Source of the DNA: Thermodesulforhabdus norvegica
Lineage (GTDB): Bacteria > Desulfobacterota > Syntrophobacteria > Syntrophobacterales > Thermodesulforhabdaceae
Direction of reading: 5' to 3'
Length of the DNA: 64,000 bases
NCBI RefSeq assembly: GCF_900114975.1
Contig: NZ_FOUU01000010.1
Span: 19,914 to 83,913, forward strand
Below the pieces are notes generated by a model that searched no databases, was not told the origin of the DNA, and saw only the letters and a list, made by a program, of their open reading frames with translations. A program made the position numbers and the translations under genes. The first letter of the stretch is position 1. Every line of letters starts with the position of its first letter. Shown piece by piece: positions 24,661 through 34,593 of this stretch.

Positions 24661-25982
24661 GATTTTACAGCTCTGGAAACTTCCGAAGCGGCTCCCAGCA
24701 CTTCAAGAAGCTGGCCTTTGCCCAGAGGTACTCCCCTGACAATCCCCGCAGCGTCAGCAGCACCAACGGCCGAAAGAGATTGACCGGGCAGGAAAGTCCC
24801 CGAAAGAAAATTGGCCATTTTTATTATGCGGATCAGCATGTTACCGGCTTCATCGAATTCGGATAACTCATGACCTCTAACGGCCCTGTAAACCGCATCG
24901 GGCAATTCCCACTCCCTGCAGAGAATTTCACCCGTATCAATATGGGTTACTCCGAAAACGCTCTTTTCAATTTCCACAAGAGATCTTCCCTCATTGAGAA
25001 CCTTTCTGTAGAAGTAGGGCGCAACGGGATGGATATAATGATCCAGCACTATTTTCCCTATGTCATGAAGAAGGCCGGCCGTATATGCCTGATCTTCCGG
25101 GAGGTTAAAGGATCTGGCCAGAGCCTGAGCTATGTGTGCAGTGGTAACGGCGTGGTTAAAAAGACCGCCACGACACATGCTGTAGCCGCCTGTTGCACAG
25201 CGGAAAACATCTTCACAATAGGCCATTAGCACCGCCTGAAGAAGTCTTCGTTCACCCAACACGACAAGGGCTCTATCAATCGACTGAATCCCGTGGGGCA
25301 GTCGAAACATCGGAGATTGACAAAAAGCCAGAATCTTTGCTGCTATAACCTGATCTTTTCGAACTTCTTCGGAGATCTCGGCAAAACTGTAGTCTCCCCT
25401 TTTCACCATATCAAGGATTTTCAAAGCCACCTGAGGGATGGGTTTAAGCTGGCTTACGGTTCCGATGAGGTCTTCACGGGTTGGCCTGGGAAATCGCTCT
25501 ATGTTAAAGCCTTCGGGCGATTCAAAAGGGTCAACCCTTACGGAGAAATTGCGCATGTCCAGCTGGATCCGACAGGCAAAAAATCCCCCCGTTTCTAAGT
25601 AAACGATGGGAATGTTATTCTCCCTGAGAAAGGACTCGACAACATCGAAGGTTTCACCCCCGATGTTCATGATAAAGTCTTCTTCAGACACGGGCCCTAC
25701 AAGAGCTCCACCGGCAATGTGGGCTTCCAGGCGTGCCGGGTCCGCTCCTCGCCGCACCATTTCACTTAAAAATACCGGCAGTCCTGTGGAAGCATAAGCT
25801 TCTCGCTGAAAATCCGTTCCGGGGTCGGGCGGTTCGGGCAACAGTATATGATACAATCCCGCAATATCGTTTTTTCGGTCGATGAGCGCCAGACCGACAC
25901 AGGTTCCCAGAATGGCTTCCAGTGTAAGAATCTGCCTCTTGCCTATGTAGAAGGTGCCGGAATCCACGATCCGCACAGACAT
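24657..25982 (-). CDS. CheD-HDOD fusion protein (chemoreceptor deamidase plus HDOD signalling domain)
   Basis: A 441-residue two-part protein. Residues about 1-150 are CheD-like: LGTCVGLAL with Cys28 and GLYHILLP with His45, the 17-residue spacing of the catalytic pair in CheD glutamine deamidases. Residues about 165-435 form an HDOD domain (LKPIPQVALKILDMV, SIDRALVVLGERRLLQAVLM) with an HD-type motif AGLLHDIGKIVLD. No chemotaxis gene lies in the window, so the target of the deamidase part is unknown. It is coupled to the HAD gene downstream and follows alaS by 18 bp on the same strand. Confidence 0.85.
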   Translation of the reverse strand: MSVRIVDSGTFYIGKRQILTLEAILGTCVGLALIDRKNDIAGLYHILLPEPPDPGTDFQREAYASTGLPVFLSEMVRRGADPARLEAHIAGGALVGPVSEEDFIMNIGGETFDVVESFLRENNIPIVYLETGGFFACRIQLDMRNFSVRVDPFESPEGFNIERFPRPTREDLIGTVSQLKPIPQVALKILDMVKRGDYSFAEISEEVRKDQVIAAKILAFCQSPMFRLPHGIQSIDRALVVLGERRLLQAVLMAYCEDVFRCATGGYSMCRGGLFNHAVTTAHIAQALARSFNLPEDQAYTAGLLHDIGKIVLDHYIHPVAPYFYRKVLNEGRSLVEIEKSVFGVTHIDTGEILCREWELPDAVYRAVRGHELSEFDEAGNMLIRIIKMANFLSGTFLPGQSLSAVGAADAAGIVRGVPLGKGQLLEVLGAASEVSRAVKS

Positions 25983-26000
25983 GACAGGACCACCTTTTTC

Positions 26001-28673
26001 CTATGCGGTCGTCAGGACCCGTCGAAGTATTTCGCGGGCTTTTTCAAGGGCTTCTCCCAGTTTCTCAGGGTTAGGTCCCCCAGCCTGTGCCATGTCAGGT
26101 CGGCCACCTCCACGGCCTCCGACGACCGAAGCCAGCTCTCTTATTAAGTCCCCTGCATGAATTCGCCCGGTAAGATCCCTGGAAACGCCCACCAGCAGCA
26201 AGGCCTTATCTTCTGTCCTTCCACCGAGAACCAGAACTGCTTTATCCCTGTATCGCTCTTTAAACCGATCGTAAACTTCTCTCATGGCAGCGTGATCATC
26301 CACGTCCGCTTCCGATACAATAACCCGAACATCACCCATTGCTTCAGGCGATGCCAGCACATCTCTGGAAGCGGCAGCCGTGATCTCGTACTTCAGTCTT
26401 TCTATTTCCTTCTCCAGTTGTTTTTCCCGCTCGAGAAGCTTTTCAACCCTGTCTTTAACGTTTTCCATCGGCACACGCAGTATGTCTGCAAGTTCTCTGA
26501 GCATGCGCCGCTGGTTCTGGACCCATCTTACGGCAGCTCTGCCCGCCACGGCCTCAATACGCCTGACGCCTCCTGCTATGCCCGATTCGTTCAGAATAAA
26601 GAAGGCCCCGATATCGGAGGTTGCCCTGACATGGGTTCCTCCACAGAGCTCTTTACTTAAACCCGGAACCTCAACAACCCTGACAACATCTCCGTATTTC
26701 TCTTCGAAGAGAGCCACGGCACCTGTTCTTACGGCTTCATCGTAGGACATCTGAGTTATGCAGACGGATCGGTTTTTCCTGATCTCTTCGTTTACGAGAT
26801 TTTCAACGGTTTCCAGTTCTTCGGGCGTAAGAGCCCTGAAGTGCGTAAAATCGAAGCGCAGGCGATCCGGAGCAACAAGTGATCCCGACTGTTTGACGTG
26901 TTCTCCAAGTACCTTTCTAAGAGTGGCATGCAGAAGGTGGGTGGCAGTATGATGTCGTGCCGTGTCAGCCCGCGCTTCCGCATCCACAACAAGCCTTACA
27001 CTTTCCCCAACCTCTATACTTCCTTCCGTAACCTCACCGACATGCAGGATCAGATCGCCCGGGAGTTTTTTAGTATCAACGACGGTGACAGCCCCTTTCG
27101 GTCCCTCTATCAGGCCTCTGTCTCCCACCTGACCACCCGATTCACCGTAAAAAGAAGTCCTATCGGTGACTATTTCAACCCTGTCACCCCGTGACGCTGC
27201 ATTCAACCGTTTATTTCCGGCGATAATGGCGAGAATTCTGCCTTCGGTCTCCAGGGTTTCGTATCCCACAAATTCGACGGTGGCGACTTCCCGGCCGATT
27301 TCCTTATAAACCCCTTCGACGGCGGCTTCGCCGCTTCCTTTCCAGTGAAGCCTCGAGCGCTCCCGCTGTTCCTTCATAAGGCTCTCATAACCTTCGAGAT
27401 CCACCGAAAAGCCGATACTGCGGGCCATATCGGTCACAATATCCGTGGGGAAGCCGTAAGTATCGTAAAGCTTGAACACGAGCTCTCCCGGTATGGTCGA
27501 TTGACCCGTATCCTTCAGTCTTTCTATTTCCTGATTCAGAAGCCTTAGTCCAAAATCCAGAGTTTCATTGAAGCGCTCTTCCTCGTACTTTATCACTTCG
27601 GTAATATACCTGCGGTTCTCAATCAACTCCGGGTAGGCGTCCTTCATGCTCTCCATAACAGCCAGAGCAACTTCATGGAGAAAGGGCCGATCAAGCCCCA
27701 AAAATCGACCATGTCGCAGCGCCCGTCTGATAACCCGCCTGAGGACATAACCCCGTCCTTCGTTGGACGGAAGCACTCCATCCCCGACCAGAAAGGCGGC
27801 AGCACGGCTGTGATCGGCTATTACTTTAATGGAGACATCTTTTGTTTTGTCGGCGCCGTACCGATGCCCGCTCAGCTCCTCGATCTTCTCCATTATCGGT
27901 TTAAACAGGTCTATATCGTAGTTGGACGGGACGCCCTGTACCACGGCCGCTATACGCTCAAGCCCCATACCCGTATCAATGCTGGGTCGCGGCAGGGGTA
28001 CCAGTGTTCCATCGGGTTTACGATCGAATTGCATGAAGACCAGGTTCCATAACTCCAGATAACGATCGCAGTCACAGCCCGGCTTACAATCGGCAGAACC
28101 GCAGCCGAACTCCGGACCCTGGTCGATGATAATTTCCGAACAGGGGCCACAGGGTCCCGTATCTCCCATAGCCCAGAAATTGTCTTTTGTGGGAAAGGCA
28201 AGAATTCTGTCTTCCGGAAGATACCGCGCCCAGAGTTCCCGAGCTTCATCATCGGGGCCGAGATTCATCCCCGCATCGCCCTCATGGACTGTAGCGTAAA
28301 GTTTGTCCTGCGGCAGTTTCAGATAATTGACGAGAAACTCCCAGGCAAATTCTATGGCTTCTTTTTTGAAATAATCGCCAAAAGAAAAGTTTCCGAGCAT
28401 TTCAAAAAAGGTGTGATGCCTTGCAGTGTAGCCCACATTTTCAAGGTCGTTGTGTTTACCACCGGCTCTCATGCACTTCTGACTGGAAGCCGCCCTCACA
28501 TAAGGCCGCTTCTCCTCTCCAAGGAAACACCGTTTAAACTGAACCATGCCGGCGTTGGTGAAAAGAAGGGTAGGATCATCCCGGGGGATTAGAGAAGAAC
28601 TCTTCACGATTGTATGGCCTCTATCCCTGAAAAACTGCAAAAACTCGGATCTGATTTCCCCGGCTTTCTTCAT
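26001..28673 (-). CDS. alaS: Alanyl-tRNA synthetase
   Basis: Charges tRNA-Ala with alanine. The 890-residue protein has the class II catalytic core (FTNAGMVQFKRCFLG, ARHHTFFEMLGNFSFGDYFK, YELWNLVFMQF-like region), the editing domain with HHTATHLLHA and CGGTHV zinc/catalytic motifs, a coiled-coil segment (about 725-760) and a C-terminal DHHA1 domain with GGRGGGRPDMAQAGG. It starts at ATG 28673 behind GGAGGT. It lies 27 bp after recA on the same strand, a recA-alaS order common in proteobacteria (usually with recX between them, absent here). Confidence 0.98.
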   Translation of the reverse strand: MKKAGEIRSEFLQFFRDRGHTIVKSSSLIPRDDPTLLFTNAGMVQFKRCFLGEEKRPYVRAASSQKCMRAGGKHNDLENVGYTARHHTFFEMLGNFSFGDYFKKEAIEFAWEFLVNYLKLPQDKLYATVHEGDAGMNLGPDDEARELWARYLPEDRILAFPTKDNFWAMGDTGPCGPCSEIIIDQGPEFGCGSADCKPGCDCDRYLELWNLVFMQFDRKPDGTLVPLPRPSIDTGMGLERIAAVVQGVPSNYDIDLFKPIMEKIEELSGHRYGADKTKDVSIKVIADHSRAAAFLVGDGVLPSNEGRGYVLRRVIRRALRHGRFLGLDRPFLHEVALAVMESMKDAYPELIENRRYITEVIKYEEERFNETLDFGLRLLNQEIERLKDTGQSTIPGELVFKLYDTYGFPTDIVTDMARSIGFSVDLEGYESLMKEQRERSRLHWKGSGEAAVEGVYKEIGREVATVEFVGYETLETEGRILAIIAGNKRLNAASRGDRVEIVTDRTSFYGESGGQVGDRGLIEGPKGAVTVVDTKKLPGDLILHVGEVTEGSIEVGESVRLVVDAEARADTARHHTATHLLHATLRKVLGEHVKQSGSLVAPDRLRFDFTHFRALTPEELETVENLVNEEIRKNRSVCITQMSYDEAVRTGAVALFEEKYGDVVRVVEVPGLSKELCGGTHVRATSDIGAFFILNESGIAGGVRRIEAVAGRAAVRWVQNQRRMLRELADILRVPMENVKDRVEKLLEREKQLEKEIERLKYEITAAASRDVLASPEAMGDVRVIVSEADVDDHAAMREVYDRFKERYRDKAVLVLGGRTEDKALLLVGVSRDLTGRIHAGDLIRELASVVGGRGGGRPDMAQAGGPNPEKLGEALEKAREILRRVLTTA

Positions 28674-28700
28674 GAACTTACCTCCATCCCCCGTTAAATC

Positions 28701-29756
28701 TCATGCGATTTCGTCAACGGCCCCTACTTCTTCTTCAGGGCTCAAGGGTTTTCGAAAAGGCAACTGCTTTATCTCCCTAACACGAGCCTCAAGCTCGGAC
28801 AGAACTTCGGGGTGTTCTTTAAGAAACTTTCTGGCATTTTCACGCCCCTGTCCGAGACGCACATCTCCATAAGAGTACCAGGCACCCGATTTGCTGACCA
28901 CACCGAGTTCCGCCGCAAGATCGAGCACATCTCCCTCACGGGAAATGCCCTCCTGGAATATGATGTCAAACTCGGTTTCTCTGAAGGGCGGTGCAATTTT
29001 GTTCTTAACGACCTTAACCCTTACGCGGTTGCCTATGGTTTCCGTACCTTCCTTTATGGCGCCAACCCGCTTTATCTCTAAGCGTATAGTTGCGTAAAAC
29101 TTCAGGGCATTACCGCCGGTGGTCGTCTCCGTCGGTCCAAACATGACCCCGATTCTCGACCGGATCTGGTTTATAAAGATCACGCAGGTTTTCGACTTGT
29201 TAATGGCGGCCACGAGCTTCCTCAACGCCTGGCTCATGAGCCGGGCCTGGAGTCCTACGTGAGCGTCACCCATTTCGCCGTCGATCTCAGCTTTGGGCAC
29301 CAGTGCGGCCACCGAATCTATTACAATTACATCGATGGCGTTACTCCTCACCAGGATTTCGGCAATCTCAAGAGCCTGTTCACCGTAATCCGGCTGGCTT
29401 ATGAGCAGATCCTCTACGTTGACCCCCAGTCGCCTGGCGTAGGTCACATCCAGAGCGTGTTCTGCGTCGATAAAAGCGGCCACACCGCTTTGTTTCTGAG
29501 CTTCGGCTATTATATGGAGAGCCAGTGTAGTTTTCCCCGAGGATTCGGGCCCGTAAATCTCGATAATTCTACCCCGGGGAACGCCTCCAATTCCCAAAGC
29601 CAGATCGAGCGATATTGCCCCGGTGGGTATAACGGGATGGGCCACCTCATGAGCCTTCTCACCAAGCCTCATGATGGCCCCCTTTCCGTACTGCTTTTCA
29701 ATCTGCGACAGCGCCGCTTCAATCACCCTGCGACGCTCATCCGTTCCGTTCGTCAT
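28701..29756 (-). CDS. recA: Recombinase RecA
   Basis: DNA strand-exchange protein and SOS coprotease, 351 residues. Walker A is GPESSGKTT, Walker [11 protein letters not shown], and the L2 and surrounding signature [23 protein letters not shown] is intact. The C-terminus is acidic ([11 protein letters not shown]), as usual. The start follows GGAGGTATAAGTTGTC. No LexA box was recognised in the 39 bp upstream, and the gene follows cinA and thpR on the same strand, so operon readthrough is likely. Confidence 0.99.
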   Translation of the reverse strand: MTNGTDERRRVIEAALSQIEKQYGKGAIMRLGEKAHEVAHPVIPTGAISLDLALGIGGVPRGRIIEIYGPESSGKTTLALHIIAEAQKQSGVAAFIDAEHALDVTYARRLGVNVEDLLISQPDYGEQALEIAEILVRSNAIDVIVIDSVAALVPKAEIDGEMGDAHVGLQARLMSQALRKLVAAINKSKTCVIFINQIRSRIGVMFGPTETTTGGNALKFYATIRLEIKRVGAIKEGTETIGNRVRVKVVKNKIAPPFRETEFDIIFQEGISREGDVLDLAAELGVVSKSGAWYSYGDVRLGQGRENARKFLKEHPEVLSELEARVREIKQLPFRKPLSPEEEVGAVDEIA

Positions 29757-29795
29757 GACAACTTATACCTCCGGTCTTATTAGCCCAGTATTTAT

Positions 29796-30383
29796 TTAAA
29801 CTCCTCCCAATCTTATCCTGGCAATCGGTCTGTACTCGGCTCCATCGGGTTTCAGGATGCTTTGATAGAGTACCACGTCTTCCACCGTAAAAAAATCGGT
29901 TTTAAAAGCCATCCGGGACGCAATGCTTTTCGCAAGCGAAGGATTACCGGAAGGCCTGCGAACACGACCAAGAGTCACGTGAGGCCTGAACTCTCTGTCT
30001 TCTTCGGGAAAACCAAGAGGTTCCAGATAGTTATCCAGCTCTTTTTTAAAATCGCCCAGCAGTCCAACATCTCCGTCAACGCCCACCCAGATCACTCTCG
30101 CCTTTTTGATTGAAGGAAAAGCTCCACATCCCTTGAGAAATAACGAAAAACTACCGTACTTTCCAGCTACTTCGCGGATTACTTTTTCCAGATCCGGAAT
30201 CTGCGTCTCTCTGACATCTCCCAGGAATTTAAGGGTTATGTGTACCCCGTAAGCATTTACCCATTTAACCCCGTCGGGCACATCCCTTACCAGCGACTTC
30301 ATCAATTCGCTCAGGTGCTCCTTAACCCTATCGGGAAGGTCTATTGCCACAAAGGCTCGAATCACTCTTTCAGTTCCTGCCAT
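29796..30383 (-). CDS. thpR: RNA 2',3'-cyclic phosphodiesterase (2H superfamily)
   Basis: A 195-residue LigT/ThpR-type protein with the two HxT motifs of 2H phosphoesterases, HITLKFLG and HVTLGRVR. Such enzymes open 2',3'-cyclic phosphates or act as reversible RNA ligases in vitro. The ATG at 30383 lies inside the end of cinA (22-bp overlap); a GTG at 30365 that overlaps the cinA stop as GTGA is an equally plausible start and would shorten it by 6 residues. It lies between cinA and recA. Confidence 0.9.
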   Translation of the reverse strand: MAGTERVIRAFVAIDLPDRVKEHLSELMKSLVRDVPDGVKWVNAYGVHITLKFLGDVRETQIPDLEKVIREVAGKYGSFSLFLKGCGAFPSIKKARVIWVGVDGDVGLLGDFKKELDNYLEPLGFPEEDREFRPHVTLGRVRRPSGNPSLAKSIASRMAFKTDFFTVEDVVLYQSILKPDGAEYRPIARIRLGGV

Positions 30384-31621
30384 AGGAGCCTCAAAGCTTC
30401 GTGTGCCGTTCTCCTTTGAATAAGTTCTCGATCTCCGTGGAATAAAAACCTTTCGGCCTTAATTTTTCCCCTCGTGCCGTATCCTATGTAAACGGTTCCT
30501 ACGGGCTTTGTGGAACTTCCACCTCCGGGCCCTGCAATTCCGGTAATACCAACGGCAATGTCCGCCCTAGAGCGCTTCAACGCCCCTTTAACCATCTCCA
30601 CAGCCGTCCGCTCGCTTACCGCACCGTAAAGCTTTAGAGTTTCTGCAGGCACACCGAGCAGTTCCTCTTTGGCTTCGTTACTGTACACGACGAAACCACG
30701 ATCAAAGTAGTCAGAAGCACCGGGAACGGACACAATCCTTTCGGCCAACAAACCTCCGGTACACGACTCTGCTACGGCCAGCTTCATTCCCTTCTTTCTC
30801 AGCAGTTCACCGACGACCTTTTCCAGGGAATCATCATCCGTTCCACTCACGAAGCCTGCTCCAATCCTGTCGATGACATAGCCGACGACCCTTTTAATTT
30901 CGTTTTCTGCTTTTGCAAAGTCCTCGGCCTGTAGCGTTATGGTTACCCAGGTTTCGCCTTCCGGTCTGGGAAGGTATCCTATCCTGACAGATTCAAAGCC
31001 GGGATCTGTTTTTTCGGCATCCGCGAGCCTTTCCGCAATTTCCCACTCGTACATCCCCTGAACTCTGATAACCCTCCGGACCACACAGCGTCTTGCCGTA
31101 AAGATCTTTTCCAGCTCAGGCAGCACCTCTTTCCCGATCAAATACTCGACCTCATGGGGAACACCCGGAAGGCAATAAAGTGGCTTCCCTCTGACCTCAA
31201 TGGCAAATCCTGCCATCGGTCTGTCAAGTGCCAGCTTGACCGCACCCTCGGGGAGATGGGTCATCTTCTCGAAAGCATCCTTCCACGGAATCCCGAACTG
31301 CCTGAGATGTCTCTGAAAGTGTTTTTTGTACTCTTCGTCGGGGATACGCTTCAGACCGAAGGCCCTGCAGAGAGCTTCGCAGGTCACATCGTCGGTCGTG
31401 GGTCCCAAGCCGCCTGTTGTGACGACAAAATCCGTCTTCCGAATAAGCTCGGCAAGAGCTTCTGCCAGAAGATCAGGATCATCGCCCAGAATGCGAACCT
31501 CCTGAATTGTAAAACCCTTTTTCAGTAAAAGGCGTCCAACGGTTTTAACGTGGGCATCCTGAACGTGACCGTAAAGAACTTCATCGCCAATGACTACCAG
31601 AGAACCCTTAACCGGCTTCAT
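30362..31621 (-). CDS. cinA: CinA family protein (NMN amidohydrolase / competence-damage protein)
   Basis: A 419-residue protein with an N-terminal MoaB/MogA-like domain (GDEVLYGHVQDAHV, TTGGLGPTTDDVTCEAL) that in CinA acts as ADP-ribose pyrophosphatase, and a C-terminal PncC domain (AVAESCTGGLLAERIVSVPGAS, GITGIAGPGGGS) with NMN deamidase activity in pyridine nucleotide salvage. It overlaps larC by four bases (ATGA) and thpR at its 3' end. cinA-recA proximity is well known in other bacteria. Confidence 0.95.
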   Translation of the reverse strand: MKPVKGSLVVIGDEVLYGHVQDAHVKTVGRLLLKKGFTIQEVRILGDDPDLLAEALAELIRKTDFVVTTGGLGPTTDDVTCEALCRAFGLKRIPDEEYKKHFQRHLRQFGIPWKDAFEKMTHLPEGAVKLALDRPMAGFAIEVRGKPLYCLPGVPHEVEYLIGKEVLPELEKIFTARRCVVRRVIRVQGMYEWEIAERLADAEKTDPGFESVRIGYLPRPEGETWVTITLQAEDFAKAENEIKRVVGYVIDRIGAGFVSGTDDDSLEKVVGELLRKKGMKLAVAESCTGGLLAERIVSVPGASDYFDRGFVVYSNEAKEELLGVPAETLKLYGAVSERTAVEMVKGALKRSRADIAVGITGIAGPGGGSSTKPVGTVYIGYGTRGKIKAERFLFHGDRELIQRRTAHEALRLLWQELKE

Positions 31622-32823
31622 AGGTCTTCTTCCAGTACTCCCTGCACCTGTGACATTGCATATTCGTATATTTCTCTCACGCTAACTCCCGCCCTGGATG
31701 CCAGATCCACACAATCGGCGTATTCAGGATAGGCCTTTTTTAAGCCGGGCATCACCTCAAACACCTTGATCCTCAGTGATCCGTAAGGCGTCTCCAGCAC
31801 GGAGGAGTCTCGCTTCAGCGAAAATCTCCTAACACTCTGCCATCTCATACCCGACGAGGTGGTTTCCCTGAATATGACGGACTGAATGCGCTCCAGAAGC
31901 GCTTCACTGCAGAGTACGGAAAGCACCCAGCCGGGTCGGTTTTTCTTCATATAGGAAGGTACTATCCACACATCCTGGGCGCCTTCGGTGAAGAGCTGTT
32001 CGTAAAGATGGGAGAAAAACTCCGGATTCATGTCGTCGATGTTGGTCTCCCCCACAACCAGAGTCTCGCAGAGTCGTTCGGCCGTCTCAATACCAACGAG
32101 GAGTCTCAGAAGATTCGGGGGGTGATCGTCTTCATGAGTTCCAACTCCGTAGCCAATTCGATCTATTCTCATCGGAGGTATCTCGCCAAAACCGCGGCAC
32201 AGAACCGCCAAAAGGCTCGCCCCTGTGGGTGTCACGAGCTCTCTCTCCTTGACCGTTCCATATACAGGCACACCCTTTAGAACCTCAAGCGTTGCAGGAG
32301 CAGGGCCGGGTAACAACCCATGATGAGAGCTTATGAACCCCCGTCCCATAGGAAGCGGAGAGGCGTAAAGGGAGGTTATACCCAGAAGATCCATTCCCAA
32401 AACGGTTCCGATAACATCCACCACGGTATCGACGGAGCCGAGCTCATGAAAATGCACATCCTCTATGTTCAGGTTATGGATTTTCGCTTCAGCAGCGGCC
32501 AGCTTTTCAAAAACGGCCAGGACGACCCTTTTATGCTTTTCTTCCAGCAGGCTTTTTTCGACAAATTCACGAATGTGGCCGTAGGACCTGAAGGCCCTGC
32601 TTCGGGCTTCAACAATCACCCTGGTACCCCAGAGATACCCTCGTTTCTCACGGGTAACGCGCCAGTCGAAAACCTCCGGGCCCGTGACCTCTTCAACCCG
32701 TGCAAAAAGTTCAGAGGCCTCAACCCCCGCATCCACTACGGCACCCAGCAGCATATCTCCGCTCACGCCGGAAAAACAATCAAGATAACCCGTGCGCCCG
32801 TTGAAGTCAGACCGCTTTTCCAC
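31618..32823 (-). CDS. larC: Nickel insertion protein LarC (nickel-pincer cofactor synthesis)
   Basis: A 401-residue DUF111-family protein. LarC inserts nickel into the pyridinium-dithiocarboxylate precursor in a CTP-dependent step, giving the nickel-pincer nucleotide used by LarA-type racemases and epimerases. Signatures: YLDCFSGVSGDMLLGAVVDAG at the start, HFHELGSVDTVVDVIG with clustered histidines, and ETNIDDMNPEFFSHL. In lactobacilli LarC is made by frameshifting between two frames; here the gene is one intact frame. No larA, larB or larE is in the window. Confidence 0.92.
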   Translation of the reverse strand: MEKRSDFNGRTGYLDCFSGVSGDMLLGAVVDAGVEASELFARVEEVTGPEVFDWRVTREKRGYLWGTRVIVEARSRAFRSYGHIREFVEKSLLEEKHKRVVLAVFEKLAAAEAKIHNLNIEDVHFHELGSVDTVVDVIGTVLGMDLLGITSLYASPLPMGRGFISSHHGLLPGPAPATLEVLKGVPVYGTVKERELVTPTGASLLAVLCRGFGEIPPMRIDRIGYGVGTHEDDHPPNLLRLLVGIETAERLCETLVVGETNIDDMNPEFFSHLYEQLFTEGAQDVWIVPSYMKKNRPGWVLSVLCSEALLERIQSVIFRETTSSGMRWQSVRRFSLKRDSSVLETPYGSLRIKVFEVMPGLKKAYPEYADCVDLASRAGVSVREIYEYAMSQVQGVLEEDL

Positions 32824-32839
32824 CGCAATACCCCGTAAA

Positions 32840-33778
32840 TCACTGATTGACCCAGACGCTCAGGTTCATGGCCGACGAAATGAGCTTTTCGGTAATGCTA
32901 CTCTTTAGAAACCCCCAGGTTCCGCCCGGCTTGGAATGACCCAGCACGACGATGCCGGCCTTTACCACCCTGCAGTAATCCAGCAGAGAATCGGCCACGT
33001 TTTTACCGGGATGAACGACGAGTCGGATCCTGTCAGGAGTAAACCCCGCATTTATCAAGATCCTCACGGATTCGTCCATAAAGGTCCTGGCTTCCCTGTT
33101 CTGGGAAGAGGACTCCCATCTGAGATAGTCGGCACTCTTCGTTTCAACCCCCGACGATATTACCCCCGACACCCGGCTGCTAACGTGAACGAGATCCACC
33201 AGCGTTTTGGTTTCGGCAAGCATAAAACCTGCATGATCTACGGCACGAAGTGAAGTATTCTCCGGCCCCACGGCAAGGACAGCCCTTTCCGTGGAGGGTC
33301 TTCCTTCAACGAACCATATAGGGCTAACCAGGCAGTGATGCAGAAAGTCCGGAGTGGGATTACCCTTGAGAAAGCCCTCGAGCTTGCTGGTTATTTTCTT
33401 GGGTACTACCACCGCATCCACCTTTTTCATATCCGCCAATCTGCACGCATGATGGGCAACGCTTAGCTCTCGCTCCTGCACATGCTCCTGGACAAGCTCT
33501 TCAGAAAACCCCAGTTCCACAAGCCTCCGTCTGGCCCTGTCGAGAATTGCCTTGGTCTTTTCTCGCCTTTCGGCCAGAAGATTCTTTTTCTTCTCCCGCA
33601 TCGCGGGACTTGATGGCGTGCCCTTGTAGACCGGAGCCAGGGGAGGCTCAATGTAGTGAAGAATCAGGGTTAACCTATCCTTTTCCGGATAAAGGGCATG
33701 AACGAACTCAACACACCCCGTATAGGCTTCATCTTCATCCAGGGGTACGAGGATTGTCTTGGGCAGATAATCAACCAT
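32840..33778 (-). CDS. Universal stress protein with two Usp domains
   Basis: A 312-residue tandem UspA protein. The first domain (about 8-145) begins KTILVPLDEDEAYTGCVEFV but lacks a clear ATP-binding G-x2-G-x9-G-S signature. The second (about 165-312) ends with VVLGHSKPGGTWGFLKSSITEKLISSA, which contains such a motif. Cytoplasmic, no membrane segment. It sits between larC (16 bp) and the metallohydrolase gene (14 bp), so it is cotranscribed; the specific stress role is unknown. Confidence 0.85.
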   Translation of the reverse strand: MVDYLPKTILVPLDEDEAYTGCVEFVHALYPEKDRLTLILHYIEPPLAPVYKGTPSSPAMREKKKNLLAERREKTKAILDRARRRLVELGFSEELVQEHVQERELSVAHHACRLADMKKVDAVVVPKKITSKLEGFLKGNPTPDFLHHCLVSPIWFVEGRPSTERAVLAVGPENTSLRAVDHAGFMLAETKTLVDLVHVSSRVSGVISSGVETKSADYLRWESSSQNREARTFMDESVRILINAGFTPDRIRLVVHPGKNVADSLLDYCRVVKAGIVVLGHSKPGGTWGFLKSSITEKLISSAMNLSVWVNQ

Positions 33779-33792
33779 TTTTCTCCTTCCTG

Positions 33793-34575
33793 CTAAATTG
33801 TAATCACACCTGTTGGCTCATACTGATCCGCAATAAATAAACGGACCTCCTTCCACCTCCCATCTTCCCTCAGCCCGTTGATATGACTTCGAACCCGTTC
33901 AGGTGAGTTATTGATTTCACTGAGATGAGCAAAACATACGGCGTGAAGATCGCAATGATAGACTTCCCGACAGAGGGCGATACTCTCTTCGTTGGAAAGA
34001 TGTCCCAGACGGCTTCGTATGCGCTGTTTTAATTCCCACGGATAAGGCCCGTTCATCAGCAGATCCACTTCGTGATTTGCCTCAACGACAATCAGATTAC
34101 AGTACCTGAGATGTACCTTTACCAGCTCGGTAACCATCCCGAGATCGGTGCAAAGGGCGATCTTTTTTCCATCACCTGACAGAACAAAGCCCACCGGTTC
34201 CTCGGCATCATGAGACAGTGAAAAAGGCTGTACGGAAATATCCCCAACGGTGAACTTTCTTCCCCGTCTGAAGATGCGATAGTTTTTTATTTCTCCAACG
34301 CTTTTGGGAAGGGACGTCAAGGTCCCTTCGGAAAGATACACCGGCATATTGTACCTTCGGCTCAACACACCAATGCCTCTTACATGGTCTATGTGTTCGT
34401 GGGAAACCAGAATTGCATCAACATCCCCCGGATCAACGGGCGAGAATTTCATTTTTTCCGTTATAGCTTTTCCCGAAAGTCCTGCATCTACCATGATGCA
34501 CGTGTTATCCGTCCATACCAGAAGGGCATTACCCTTGGACCCACTGGCAAGTATCTGTATCCTTAAGTCGGCCAT
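33793..34575 (-). CDS. Metallo-beta-lactamase fold hydrolase (WalJ/YycJ-like)
   Basis: A 260-residue MBL-fold protein. The metal motif HEHIDHVRG is present, preceded by DAGLSGKAI and followed by SLSHDAEEPVGF and a C-terminal CFAHLSEINNSPERV. It resembles the WalJ/YycJ group of DNA/RNA-directed or cell-wall-linked hydrolases. The conserved LASGSKGNALLVW opening is typical. It is 18 bp after the M16 peptidase gene in the same operon. Precise substrate unknown. Confidence 0.88.
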   Translation of the reverse strand: MADLRIQILASGSKGNALLVWTDNTCIMVDAGLSGKAITEKMKFSPVDPGDVDAILVSHEHIDHVRGIGVLSRRYNMPVYLSEGTLTSLPKSVGEIKNYRIFRRGRKFTVGDISVQPFSLSHDAEEPVGFVLSGDGKKIALCTDLGMVTELVKVHLRYCNLIVVEANHEVDLLMNGPYPWELKQRIRSRLGHLSNEESIALCREVYHCDLHAVCFAHLSEINNSPERVRSHINGLREDGRWKEVRLFIADQYEPTGVITI

Positions 34576-34593
34576 TGCAAACTCGCAATTGTT

